Below, in pieces: positions 43,367-51,822 of a stretch of 64,000 nt of DNA. The notes beneath the pieces are model-generated. The model worked only from the letters and a program-made list of their open reading frames with translations. It did no database searches and was not told the origin of the DNA. Origin of the DNA: Planococcus circulans (lineage in GTDB: Bacteria > Bacillota > Bacilli > Bacillales_A > Planococcaceae); NCBI RefSeq assembly GCF_020023385.1, contig NZ_JAIQCL010000006.1, positions 1 through 64,000 of the forward strand, in the 5' to 3' direction. Every line of letters begins with the position of its first letter. Within the stretch, counting starts at the first letter, position 1. Both the position numbers and the translations under genes were made by a program.

Positions 43367-44482
43367 ATGGATTCGTTGCTTTTTTTCTTTCTTGAAAATA
43401 TGGCGTTGATCATCGCGCTGCTATACCTGGCTTTAAAAGCTAAGGAATTATTATTCCCCGATTTAACCGAATCAACATTTTTATTGGTGTTGAGTGTAGT
43501 GTTCATCGGATTTTTAACGTTTTCAGTCATGTACAACCCTTATATCCACGAAGGGATGAGGCTTGACCTGCGGGAAGTACCGCTTTATTTCATCTCCTAT
43601 GTGGGAGGGTGGAAAGTAGGGATTCTGTCTGCTGTGTTCCCGTCGTTCTACCGCTATTCGCTAGGTGGTCCAACCGCAATAGAAGGTGTATTGCAGACAG
43701 TGGTGTTGCCGGTCATCATCGGCAGCTTGTTCCGCGATAAGAAGACCGTCAATAAGTTTTTTGCCTTGCTGGATATCAAGAGAATGGTTCTGGGATTGCT
43801 TGTATTCGAAGTCCTTAAATCGATAACGATGCTGGTAACTACACCGGCAACGATTTTTATAACACTATCGATGATGTTCTTTTCGATGGTTGCTGTATTG
43901 GCCATGGGATTGATCGCAAATGGGGAAAATCATCACATCCTCGTCCGCAAGGAACTTGAATTTTATTCGAATCAGGATCCGATGACACAATTGCCCAATA
44001 TCCGCTATTTCCGAAATAAAGTTCAAATGCTGGTGGCGCAATATGTCCCAGTGGCTATTGTAATGATCGATGTCGATTACTTCAAAACCTATAACGACAC
44101 GCACGGCCACCAAAAAGGGGATGCTGTGCTCCGGTCGATTGGCCAGCTGCTGCGGGACCATACACGAAAAAAAGATTATATCGCCCGTTATGGCGGTGAA
44201 GAATTCATCTTTTTTATCACCGATCCTCTAGATGATGCGGAAGCACTGGAAATCGCTGAAAGGGTTCGGGAACGGATCGAACAGTATCATTTTGAAGGTG
44301 AAGAGCTGCAACCTGAAGGCAAGCTGACTGTATCTATGGGAATATCCTTGAATTCCTACCACAAAACGCTGGATCAGCTGATTGGCGAAGCCGACCAGGC
44401 ACTTTACCAATCCAAGCACCATGGAAGAAATCAGGTTACCGCTTTTTCAGAAACCGAGGAAAAGGAATCCGTGAATGTGTAG
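43367..44482 (+). CDS. Membrane diguanylate cyclase (GGDEF)
   Basis: A 371-residue protein. Five to six membrane helices (about 1-190) form a 5TM-5TMR_LYT-type sensor (FISYVGGWKVGILSAVFPSFYRYSLGG is the hallmark region at about 78-104). The C-terminal GGDEF domain (about 205-360) has QDPMTQLPNIRYF, MIDVDYFKTYNDTHGHQKGD and the active-site RYGGEEF, so it should make cyclic di-GMP. No inhibitory RxxD site was spotted directly before GGEEF. The ribosome site is GGGGAG. Confidence 0.9.
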   Translation: MDSLLFFFLENMALIIALLYLALKAKELLFPDLTESTFLLVLSVVFIGFLTFSVMYNPYIHEGMRLDLREVPLYFISYVGGWKVGILSAVFPSFYRYSLGGPTAIEGVLQTVVLPVIIGSLFRDKKTVNKFFALLDIKRMVLGLLVFEVLKSITMLVTTPATIFITLSMMFFSMVAVLAMGLIANGENHHILVRKELEFYSNQDPMTQLPNIRYFRNKVQMLVAQYVPVAIVMIDVDYFKTYNDTHGHQKGDAVLRSIGQLLRDHTRKKDYIARYGGEEFIFFITDPLDDAEALEIAERVRERIEQYHFEGEELQPEGKLTVSMGISLNSYHKTLDQLIGEADQALYQSKHHGRNQVTAFSETEEKESVNV

Positions 44483-44502
44483 AGTGAAAAACTTATAGAA
44501 CC

Positions 44503-44540
44503 GGACAGCCGTCTTTTCTCAAAAGCGGCTGTCTTTTTTT
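44503..44540 (+). terminator. Terminator
   Basis: GACAGCCG and CGGCTGTC arms around a loop with inner CTTTT/AAAAG pairing, then seven T. Confidence 0.85.
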
Positions 44541-44659
44541 AGTGAAAGCGAGACCTTAAACATAGAAGCATGGAAAATTGGGTAGAGGGGGATAAAGAGG
44601 AAACCTGGCTCAATGGACAATGGGCTTTCCAATTAACATAAAAGACGGGAGGAATCCAG

Positions 44660-45445
44660 ATGGAGCACAATCTGCAGACGGGATTAGCGTCTATGGAGAC
44701 AATAGTCGTCATCTTGCTGTTCTTGGCATTTTTGCTGTACCCACTTGCAGCAGCTTTGACGAGCTTGCGCTTAAAAGCGTGGCCGCTCCATCGCTATTTT
44801 TTATGGAGCCTCGGTGTTTTTTGCATCGCAGCCGTCTTTACAGGGCCATTGGCGGATATAGCGCATGATGATTTCACTGGACATATGTGGACACATCTGC
44901 TGCTTGGCATGCTGGCACCTCTACTATTATTGCTGGCCATGCCTATGACTCTGCTGTTGCGGTCCCTGCCGATTTCTGCAGCAAGAAAGGTTACTTCAAT
45001 TTTAAAGAGCCAGCTGTTTCATTTGTTGAGCAACCCGATTACCGCATGGATCCTCAATACCGGCGGGTTGTATATGCTGTACATGACGGATTTATATGAG
45101 CTTATGCACCGGTCGCTGATTGCTTACGGCCTTATCCATCTGCATGTATTTCTAGCAGGCTACCTGTTCACTGCTTCTATCCTCTATATCGATGTCACAA
45201 GCCATCGCCTGGGTTATTTGTTCCGTTCCGTTGTTTTGATCGTGTCGTTGGCGGCTCATAAAATCCTTTCAAAACTCATCTACGCCTATCCGCCTGACGG
45301 TGTGCCAAGAGAGCAAGCCGAAGCAGGAGGCATGATCATGTATTATGGTGGGGACTTCATCGATTTGGTCATCATCGTCATCTTTTGCTGGCAGTGGTAT
45401 AAAGCCACTGCTCCGAGGAAAAGTGAAATGGCTGAGAAGATATGA
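44660..45445 (+). CDS. ctaG: Cytochrome c oxidase assembly factor CtaG (caa3 type)
   Basis: A 261-residue membrane protein of the caa3_CtaG family, needed for assembly of the caa3 cytochrome oxidase in Bacillus. About seven membrane helices with the conserved histidine-rich blocks DFTGHMWTHLLLGMLAPLLL, YGLIHLHVFLAGYLF and AHKILSKLIYA. No ctaCDEF genes are adjacent in this window. GGGAGG precedes the ATG, and a repeat array begins 18 bases after its stop. Confidence 0.85.
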   Translation: MEHNLQTGLASMETIVVILLFLAFLLYPLAAALTSLRLKAWPLHRYFLWSLGVFCIAAVFTGPLADIAHDDFTGHMWTHLLLGMLAPLLLLLAMPMTLLLRSLPISAARKVTSILKSQLFHLLSNPITAWILNTGGLYMLYMTDLYELMHRSLIAYGLIHLHVFLAGYLFTASILYIDVTSHRLGYLFRSVVLIVSLAAHKILSKLIYAYPPDGVPREQAEAGGMIMYYGGDFIDLVIIVIFCWQWYKATAPRKSEMAEKI

Positions 45446-45463
45446 AGCGTACGGGGAAGCTGT

Positions 45464-45766
45464 TTCGTCAGCGCGTCTTATGCCTTTCGGAGCTAAACGG
45501 CCGTTTCCGCTTTTCTTTTTGTCCAGCTCCAACGGCCAACTCCTCGGGTCATAAGCCACACTGACTATGCGGCAAAAAACGCCGCTTCGTCAGCGCGTCT
45601 TATGCCTTTCGGAGCTGAACGGCCGTTTCCGCTTTTCTTTGTGTCCAGCTCCAACGGCCAACTCCTCGGGTCATACGCCACACTGACTATGCGGCATAAA
45701 ACGCCGCTTCGTCAGCGCGTCTTATGCCTTTCGGAGCTGAACGGCCGTTTCCGCTTTTCTTTTTCT
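45464..45766. repeat. Tandem array of a 122-bp structured repeat (about 2.5 copies)
   Basis: TTCGTCAGCGCG recurs at 45464, 45586 and 45708, an exact 122-base period. Copies are nearly identical. A full unit runs from GTCCAGCTCC to the GCTTTTCTTT that ends GGAGCTGAACGGCCG...; complete units are about 45521-45640 and 45643-45766, and only the right part of a first unit remains at 45464-45520. Outer arms AGCTCC/GGAGCT and inner arms GGCATAA/TTATGCC make each unit a long hairpin. From memory it resembles short interspersed repeats seen in Bacillaceae intergenic regions. The small frames through it are repeat-derived. Confidence 0.85.
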
Positions 45767-45881
45767 CAGGCAAAGTCTCTTGTTTTGGGTTAAACTAGAG
45801 ATAAGCGTTTGGATTCGAATAATCTGCTCTACTACATAAGAACGAATGAATTTAAGCATCACCATTATTAGGAGGCAATTC

Positions 45882-46838
45882 ATGAATAGTTTTATTGTTA
45901 TGCAAGGAGAGACTTATCAGGCAGAACGCAATGCGGGGGTTCTTTGGACGCCGCAGATCGACAAATCCGGCATGGTGCCGCATTCGTGGAACCGGATGCA
46001 GGAATTGAAGAAAGGCGATATTGTGTTTCATTATGTAAAAGGCTCCTTTATGGCCATCAGCCGAGTACGGGAAGATTGCCATAAAGGCACGAAGCCGAAA
46101 AATCCGGATGAGCAGCAGAATGGACATGAAGACGCGTTCGTGGCACACACTGTCTATCGCGAACTGGATAAGCCCTTGTCAGTGAAGGAATTCTTTGCGG
46201 AGATCGAGCCTTTATTGCCGGTGAAGTATTCCGCGTTCCAGGAAGATGCCAGCGGCAATTCAGGCTATCTGTATCCCTGCAATGAAGAACTGGCGATGAA
46301 GTTTCTGGAGCTGATCAGCTCGTTGAACATTTTTACAATTGAAGTGGAACAGTTGGAATTATCGATGGAAGTGATCAAAAAAACGGAGCACAATCCATTG
46401 CTGGGGCTGATTGCCGAAGCGGAACTTGAAATCAAAACTAAAATGCGCAGAGGCAAAGAACAATTTCGGGAAAGTTTGCTGCCGCAATGGAACGGCGAAT
46501 GTCCGCTTTGCGGCATCGGGGTCGAAGAGGTTTTAAAAGCGACCCATGCGAAGCCGTGGAAGGACAGTTCGGATTCAGAGCGATTGGATCCGTTCAATGG
46601 CATTCTGCTTTGCGCTAATCACGCTGCCTTGTACTCAGCAGGTTATATTGCCTTCACCGGTGGGGGAAGGCTCCATATTTCGAGCCGGATTCCCGAAGAA
46701 GACTATCCGGTATATAGATTGCGTAAGAGCATGAAAGTTCCGGTCTCCCCGGAGCATGCGCCTTATTTAAGGTGGCATAAACGGATTGTTTTTGCAGAAC
46801 CGAGAAAAGTGAAATTGCTGACAAACCAGGAACAATAG
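45882..46838 (+). CDS. EVE-like/HNH endonuclease, probable modification-dependent nuclease
   Basis: A 318-residue protein. The N-terminal part (about 1-110) resembles an EVE/PUA-like base-reading domain: SFIVMQGETY, VPHSWNRMQELKKGDIVFHY and FMAISRVRED match its usual strand order. The C-terminal part (about 215-280) is an HNH nuclease: CPLCG, KATHAKPW with the first histidine, NGILLCANHAALYSAGYI with Asn and last His. EVE-HNH fusions are known as modification-dependent restriction enzymes. ATG 45882 has a TTAGGAGG ribosome site. No methylase is adjacent, in keeping with a type IV-like enzyme. Cleavage of modified DNA is inferred. Confidence 0.65.
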   Translation: MNSFIVMQGETYQAERNAGVLWTPQIDKSGMVPHSWNRMQELKKGDIVFHYVKGSFMAISRVREDCHKGTKPKNPDEQQNGHEDAFVAHTVYRELDKPLSVKEFFAEIEPLLPVKYSAFQEDASGNSGYLYPCNEELAMKFLELISSLNIFTIEVEQLELSMEVIKKTEHNPLLGLIAEAELEIKTKMRRGKEQFRESLLPQWNGECPLCGIGVEEVLKATHAKPWKDSSDSERLDPFNGILLCANHAALYSAGYIAFTGGGRLHISSRIPEEDYPVYRLRKSMKVPVSPEHAPYLRWHKRIVFAEPRKVKLLTNQEQ

Positions 46839-46904
46839 ATTTTTTTATCTGTCTATAGGCGAATGGAATATGCTACACTGAAAACAAGTGAATAATCATG
46901 CAGA

Positions 46905-47075
46905 AAAAAGGTGCTGATTCGTCAGCATAACAGGGAACCCGGTTAGATTCCGGGGCTGTTTCCGCAACTGTAAGTGCGTATGAAATAAGAAAATGCCACT
47001 GTTCCGATGACTAGTCATCGGGACGGGAAGGTTCTTAGAGTAAATCGATGCACAAGCCAGGAGACCTACCTTTTT
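46905..47075 (+). promoter_or_regulatory. Cobalamin (AdoCbl) riboswitch
   Basis: Conserved blocks occur in order: AGGGAACCCGGTTAGATTCC, CCGCAACTGTAAG, GCCACTG, GGGAAGG and the B12 box AAGCCAGGAGACCTACC (47053-47069). A terminator 92 bases on completes a transcription-control switch in front of an adenosyltransferase-like gene and a B12-type binding lipoprotein. Confidence 0.95.
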
Positions 47076-47167
47076 TTGAACGTATTTTTACTCTTCGGAA
47101 GATAAGGGAATCATACGGCAACGTTTCTATTTTTGACTGCTGGAGTATGTCTCTGAATAGCTATGGC

Positions 47168-47195
47168 GCCGCCCTCTTTTTGAGGGCGGCTTTTT
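47168..47195 (+). terminator. Riboswitch-controlled terminator
   Basis: GCCGCCCTC-ttttt-GAGGGCGGC-ttttt, located between the B12 box and the first gene; the ligand-bound switch is expected to favour it. Confidence 0.85.
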
Positions 47196-47254
47196 GCTGT
47201 TTAATGAGAGCGTTCAATGCAGTGATTTTCACCAGACAAAAGTGAGGTGAAATG

Positions 47255-47800
47255 ATGAAGAAAGACATGCGTTACCTATGTTATCCATTCATGCGGGAAT
47301 CCGCCTCTACAGTGGACTTTGAAATCAGAACAGATTCATTGACCACACACATCGGGGAAGCCCTGGCGCTGACAGAAGATGTAGCTGCAGTTCAGCGCGA
47401 CCTGCAGATTCTCCAGCCGATGGCCTATCATTTGAATGGCTCAGTCCGAGGGAAACTGGCTATCCGGGATGAAGATTTGATCGAGTTAAGTAACATGTAT
47501 GATTATTATGTCAACTGTACAAGGGACAAAATCGACCACTTCGTTTTGCCTCAAGGGACTATAGGTGCTTGTGTCCTGCATGGATGCCGTAGTGAGGCGA
47601 AAAAATCTGTCCGCGCCTTGCATAAAGTAAGCTTGGAACGTGAAGTTCCGGAAATCCTTTTCAATTACGCCAATCTTTTGGCGAATGTATTCTTTACCAT
47701 GGCTGTTTATGTCAATCAACACCACGGCGTGGAAGAAATTCCGTTTGTCAGCAAGTCCTATCCAACCAAAAAAACCAAAAAGAAAGAAGTGGCCAACTAA
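47255..47800 (+). CDS. PduO-type cobalamin adenosyltransferase-like protein with altered motifs
   Basis: About 181 residues. The C-terminal two thirds follow the five-helix PduO fold: IRDEDLIELSNMYDYY, FVLPQGTIGACVLHGCRSEA and ANLLANVFFTMAVYVN align with ATP:cob(I)alamin adenosyltransferases. The N-terminal ATP loop (TRTGD type) is missing, replaced by FMRESASTVDF, and the CRRAER motif reads CRSEAK. It may therefore bind corrinoid without catalysis. ATG 47255 is chosen (GAGG 7 bases upstream); ATG 47252 is possible. The upstream B12 riboswitch and the following BtuF-like gene, 2 bases away, tie it to cobalamin. Confidence 0.7.
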   Translation: MKKDMRYLCYPFMRESASTVDFEIRTDSLTTHIGEALALTEDVAAVQRDLQILQPMAYHLNGSVRGKLAIRDEDLIELSNMYDYYVNCTRDKIDHFVLPQGTIGACVLHGCRSEAKKSVRALHKVSLEREVPEILFNYANLLANVFFTMAVYVNQHHGVEEIPFVSKSYPTKKTKKKEVAN

Positions 47801-47802
47801 CA

Positions 47803-48747
47803 ATGAAAATTTCCCTATTCAAGTACCTATCCATCGGAGCAGTGGCATTAACGCTCGGCGCCTGCCAGTCAGACACATCCCAAACAGCTGATTCGGATGC
47901 AGCAGCTGAAGTTGAAGAACAGGCAAGTTATACCGTGACGGATGACCTGGACAAGGAGCTGACTTTTGAAGAAGTTCCTGCTACTGTCGTGTCATTGATT
48001 CCCAGCAATACTGAAATCCTCTATGAAATCGGAGCTGGAGACAAAGTGGTCGGTGCGACAGATTACGACAACTACCCGGCTGAGGCAGCCGAAGTGGAGC
48101 GTGTTTCCGATTCGGTGGCTTTCAATGCCGAACGCATCATTGAACTGGAACCGGATGTGGTCATCGGTTATTCGACAGGTGGACCGACCGGCTACGACGA
48201 ATTGGAAGCAGCCGGCATACAGGTATTTGTCATCGAATCAGCGGAATCCTTCGACGACGTTTACGGAGACATCGAGCAAATTTCAACTGTAATGGGCTTG
48301 GAAGACAAAGGCGAAGAAGTGATCGGGGCCATTCAGCAGCAAATTGAAGGCGTACAGGGAAAAGTAGCAAGCGTGGAAGAGAAAAAACAGCTGTATTTCG
48401 AAATCAGCCCTTCACCGGAAATCTATACAACAGGCCAGAAGACTTTTCAGCAGGAAATACTGAATCACGCCAATGTCGACAACCTGTTTGGCGATTTGGA
48501 AGGATGGCCGCAGATTTCTGAAGAAGAAGTCATCAAACGAAATCCGAAAATCATTGCGACCACAGTCTCTTATATTGATGACCCAATCGGCGAAATTAAA
48601 AGCCGCGAAGGTTGGAAAGATATCGAAGCAATCCAAAACGATCAGGTGTTTTTCCTGGACTCCGATATCACTTCCCGTCCGGGACCAAGAATCGGAGATG
48701 CTGTCGAGCTGGTAGCGAAAACAGTATATCCCGAAGCTTTCGAATAA
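47803..48747 (+). CDS. btuF: BtuF-like cobalamin-binding lipoprotein
   Basis: A 314-residue class III (Peripla_BP_2) solute-binding lipoprotein. The signal peptide ends in lipobox LGAC (about 18-21). The IPSNTEILYEIGAGDKVVGA and ELEPDVVIGYSTGG segments are typical of BtuF/FhuD-like proteins. The ATG is 2 bases after the stop of the adenosyltransferase-like gene, under the same cobalamin riboswitch. The permease and ATPase (BtuC, BtuD) are not nearby, so it must share a transporter encoded elsewhere or have another role. Confidence 0.8.
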   Translation: MKISLFKYLSIGAVALTLGACQSDTSQTADSDAAAEVEEQASYTVTDDLDKELTFEEVPATVVSLIPSNTEILYEIGAGDKVVGATDYDNYPAEAAEVERVSDSVAFNAERIIELEPDVVIGYSTGGPTGYDELEAAGIQVFVIESAESFDDVYGDIEQISTVMGLEDKGEEVIGAIQQQIEGVQGKVASVEEKKQLYFEISPSPEIYTTGQKTFQQEILNHANVDNLFGDLEGWPQISEEEVIKRNPKIIATTVSYIDDPIGEIKSREGWKDIEAIQNDQVFFLDSDITSRPGPRIGDAVELVAKTVYPEAFE

Positions 48748-48752
48748 TAGTG

Positions 48753-48782
48753 AAAACCCCGCTCAAATATGAGCGGGGTTTT
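48753..48782. terminator. Terminator
   Basis: AAAACCCCGCTC-aaatat-GAGCGGGGTTTT, between the convergent btuF and N-acetyltransferase genes. Confidence 0.9.
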
Positions 48783-48806
48783 CTGATCCATTCATAGTAG
48801 AGGCTG

Positions 48807-49574
48807 TTATTGGTGCTGTTTTTCAAGCACATCCAAATCAATGCCGAATTCTTCCTTCAATACACTTTGTTTTTCTGCAGCCGACAATTCTGTCTTTTCC
48901 TTTTTCCCATTTTCAGAACGCGTCAGCTGACTGCCTGATAACGTCACCCGGCCATTTTCAGTAGCCCGTGTAACTAGGTCATCATGGGTAAAAGGAGACT
49001 CCTGTGAAACCTGGTTGAAGACACAGCCTTCGTGAAAATCAGCCAGCTGTTTTGCTTCTATGGAAAATCGGTATAGTGTTTTCTCCGTATCTTCGGTTTC
49101 ACGAATCAAGTCGTAGTAGACTTCATCAACGTGTTCAACACGGTAAGTGCCGCTATGGTCTGTATGCCGTTCACCGCCGAGCGGAATTGGGCTGATGGTG
49201 GAATCCCCGAATCCAGCATCAACCAGATAGAGGGTATCGAGCTCAACGAGAATCGCTGCATGGGTATCGGCTTTCGACCATGTACCGTCGGGTTTTTGTA
49301 CAGTAGCGGAAATCAGTTTTGCATCAAATCCCAATTCATTCAGCAGCCAATGGAACAAACCATTTATTTCGTAGCAATAGCCGCCGCGGTGTTGATTGAC
49401 GATTTTGTCGTAAATGCTATTGATATTTAAATAGATCGGCGTCCGGCGGATAACATCCAAATTTTCAAAAGGGATATTCTGCATATGCAAAGACTGCAGC
49501 TCAGCCAAGTTCTGCAGGTAATGCTCCTGTACGGGTGAAGCTTTGAATCGCTTAAGGTAGTCGGTGGTATTCAT
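48807..49574 (-). CDS. Arylamine N-acetyltransferase
   Basis: A 255-residue NAT enzyme that acetylates arylamines and hydrazines from acetyl-CoA. The catalytic triad is complete: C67 in RGGYCYEINGLF, H105 in DTHAAI and D119 in VDAGFGD. The opening NIPFENLDV block is conserved. The AAAGGA ribosome site is about 13 bases from the ATG, a longer spacing than usual. It stands divergent from a LacI regulator across 193 bases, which could control it. Confidence 0.9.
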   Translation of the reverse strand: MNTTDYLKRFKASPVQEHYLQNLAELQSLHMQNIPFENLDVIRRTPIYLNINSIYDKIVNQHRGGYCYEINGLFHWLLNELGFDAKLISATVQKPDGTWSKADTHAAILVELDTLYLVDAGFGDSTISPIPLGGERHTDHSGTYRVEHVDEVYYDLIRETEDTEKTLYRFSIEAKQLADFHEGCVFNQVSQESPFTHDDLVTRATENGRVTLSGSQLTRSENGKKEKTELSAAEKQSVLKEEFGIDLDVLEKQHQ

Positions 49575-49767
49575 ATTTATTATTCATTCCTTTCGGTTAG
49601 TCGAATGGGTATATATTTTATTCTGTGAAATAAACATTCATTCATTATAATAAAAGAGTGTAGAGTTTGCTCCTGCGTGGTATAGTGAATAAGTATGTGA
49701 ATTTAAAATGAATATCACAAACTGAATGACTGTATGAATGCTGTTCAAAAAAATAGGAAGCAGGGTG

Positions 49768-50772
49768 ATGGATTTGGTATCCACTACGGATGTTGCTAAG
49801 CATGCAGGTGTTTCGCAGACCACGGTTTCACGTGTGTTGAATAAACCCGATCAAGTGAAAAAGGAAACTTATGATAAAGTGATGGCTGCTGTAACTGACT
49901 TGAATTATTCGCTGGATGGGAATGAAGAGGCAGTTCCAATCATCGAAAAAACCAAATCAATCAGCCTGATTGCCGGACCATTGGATGACCCGATTTTCAT
50001 CGGTGCTGCTCCAGCTATTATCAACTATGCAAAAGAACGGGGCTATCAAGTAAACGTTCATTTTGTTACAAAAGAGAATGAGTTGGAGACTTATGACGCC
50101 GTTTTGTCCAGCAAAACCGATGGCATTATTTTGGCTTCCGTACTCCTTGATGATGTAAGCCATAAGAGACTGGTTGAATCAAATATCCCATTCATCCTGT
50201 TGAATTCGAACCATCCTGGTAGCCAACACTCAATTGGCCTGGACAATATCGAAGCCGGATATCTTGCGGCCAGCCACCTGCTTACCGCCGATCATCAGGA
50301 AGTGGCTTGGGTGGGGGGACCTTTAAATAGCTCCACCTATAAAGACCGGTTTTTAGGCTTCATTCATGCGCTTCAGGAAGCGAAAAGCAAAATACGCAAA
50401 AAACGATTGGTGATTACCGATACCGATAAATCTTCTCTCTATGCAGTTTATCAGGATCTGCAGAGTTTGAAGAAAAAACCGACGGCTATTGTGGCGGCTA
50501 CCGATGAAATTGCCATCCAGCTGTTGGATTTCTATCAGGAAGACGGATATCGGATTCCGGAAGACATCAGCATCATCGGTATCGGAAATTCAGAAATCGG
50601 TCAGCATTCAGCATTCGGACTGACTTCTGTCGGTTCAGCCGATAGCCTGGCTAATCTAGGTCAGGAAGCCGTGAAAAGACTTTTTGATATCTTGACGCTC
50701 GATCAAGATGAAGCCTTTCATGTAAACCGGGAAGTTCTTCTTTATGAGCGCAAGACTACTGTTCACGGATAG
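49768..50772 (+). CDS. LacI-family transcriptional regulator
   Basis: A 334-residue repressor. The N-terminal helix-turn-helix reads STTDVAKHAGVSQTTVSRVL with hinge VMAAVTDLNYSL; the rest is a periplasmic-binding-type sugar sensor (SLIAGPLDDPIF, GLDNIEAGYLAASHLL, AATDEIAIQLLDF). ATG 49768 has AGGAAG 7 bases upstream; TTG 49774, giving the common MVSTTDVA beginning, is an alternative. No sugar operon is adjacent, so the target is unknown. Confidence 0.85.
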   Translation: MDLVSTTDVAKHAGVSQTTVSRVLNKPDQVKKETYDKVMAAVTDLNYSLDGNEEAVPIIEKTKSISLIAGPLDDPIFIGAAPAIINYAKERGYQVNVHFVTKENELETYDAVLSSKTDGIILASVLLDDVSHKRLVESNIPFILLNSNHPGSQHSIGLDNIEAGYLAASHLLTADHQEVAWVGGPLNSSTYKDRFLGFIHALQEAKSKIRKKRLVITDTDKSSLYAVYQDLQSLKKKPTAIVAATDEIAIQLLDFYQEDGYRIPEDISIIGIGNSEIGQHSAFGLTSVGSADSLANLGQEAVKRLFDILTLDQDEAFHVNREVLLYERKTTVHG

Positions 50773-50855
50773 GTGATGAAACTGTACGGAATGCAGGATT
50801 CATTTTCTGCATCCATTATAGTCTTACCCTGAAAGGAACGGAGATTAACCCATAA

Positions 50856-50896
50856 TTAAAAAGCTGTACTGGCAAAGATGCCGGTACAGCTTTTTT
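50856..50896 (+). terminator. Terminator of the LacI-family gene
   Basis: AAAAGCTGTACTGGCA-aaga-TGCCGGTACAGCTTTTTT. Confidence 0.9.
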
Positions 50897-50979
50897 CAGT
50901 GAGTAAAAACCCACGGCAAAGTCCGAGATACGGGTTCATTTCTTTCATTCTGTTCTGCATAAATGGATGGAGTTGCTTA

Positions 50980-51714
50980 TTATTTCATTTCTTTATGCGT
51001 AAAGGGACACTTCCCCTGTATCGGTTCACTGTCGTCGCCGATGAAAAATTGCTTCCATTCGTTATGTTCAGGGTCTCCGAAATGGCTGATATCCGGGTGT
51101 GTCGGCAAATGATCCCATGCCTCTACACGCTGCCGCACTTTATCGCGTGACATGACGCCGCCTTTTTCGGTTCCTTTTAATCCTTCAAAGATGCGGCGGG
51201 GCTGGAATCCTAAAACCATTGCGTTGCCGAGGTCCCGGGTTTTCCGTTGTTTATAAGCCGGTGTATTGCCGAAGATGAAGATCGGCTCTCCCTGGAAAGT
51301 GAAATCCCATAGATAATGGTCCGGGTCGCGTGGTGCTTCTTCCGGCCATTCCATTTCATCTTCATCATGCAGGTATTGGAGAATATCCCAGAATTGCTGG
51401 CGGTAGGTTTCCAGTGAACCTTCTTCCTTGAATGGTTCAACAAAAACAAACAATCCATGCCGCTTGTGTTTCGGATCATTGAATAGCGTCAAAAATGATT
51501 CAACGGCGGCAGGCAAGTTGCTCCAGTCGTCTTGGGTGATATAAGCGTAGCGCAATTCTCCCTTCAGTTCGCCGCTCATCCCGAAATAACATGGAAAAGT
51601 CTTATCCGTTACGGTTTCGTGAAAGGTTTTGTATTCGGCCAGCAACCATTCAGGCAAGTCTGTCCGTACTGAAAAATCTTCTTTCGTCAATAAAGCTGAG
51701 TGGGTTGTAATCAT
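50980..51714 (-). CDS. YqcI/YcgG-family protein
   Basis: A 244-residue protein of the YqcI/YcgG family: FPCYFGMSGELKGELRYAYI at about 40-60, the FVEPFKEEGSLETYRQQFWD helix and FIFGNTPAYKQRKTRDLGNA are conserved blocks, with a C-terminal GKCPFTHKEM that has been linked to thiolate ligation in related proteins. Function in most members is unknown. ATG 51714 is chosen because GGAGG lies 8 bases upstream; several earlier in-frame ATG codons lack one. Confidence 0.75.
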   Translation of the reverse strand: MITTHSALLTKEDFSVRTDLPEWLLAEYKTFHETVTDKTFPCYFGMSGELKGELRYAYITQDDWSNLPAAVESFLTLFNDPKHKRHGLFVFVEPFKEEGSLETYRQQFWDILQYLHDEDEMEWPEEAPRDPDHYLWDFTFQGEPIFIFGNTPAYKQRKTRDLGNAMVLGFQPRRIFEGLKGTEKGGVMSRDKVRQRVEAWDHLPTHPDISHFGDPEHNEWKQFFIGDDSEPIQGKCPFTHKEMK

Positions 51715-51781
51715 CAAATATTCCTCCATATGCATAAAATAGCGTCTTCCTTCTACTTCCCTAAGAAACACAGGACAAAAC

Positions 51782-51811
51782 AAAAACGGCTGAGAAAAAT
51801 CACAGCCGTTT
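51782..51811 (-). terminator. Terminator of the DUF2207 gene
   Basis: On the minus strand AAACGGCTG-tgatttttct-CAGCCGTTTTTG follows the DUF2207 stop by 11 bases. Confidence 0.8.
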
Positions 51812-51822
51812 CATCAATTGAA

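Noticed and set aside
45464..45766. CRISPR array
   Set aside because: The period is 122 bases with no short repeat/unique spacer pattern and no cas genes.
45345..45793. Several similar short frames beginning MPFGA and ending near SSSNGQLLGS
   Set aside because: They are translations of the 122-bp repeat in successive copies; they have no ribosome sites and follow the repeat period.
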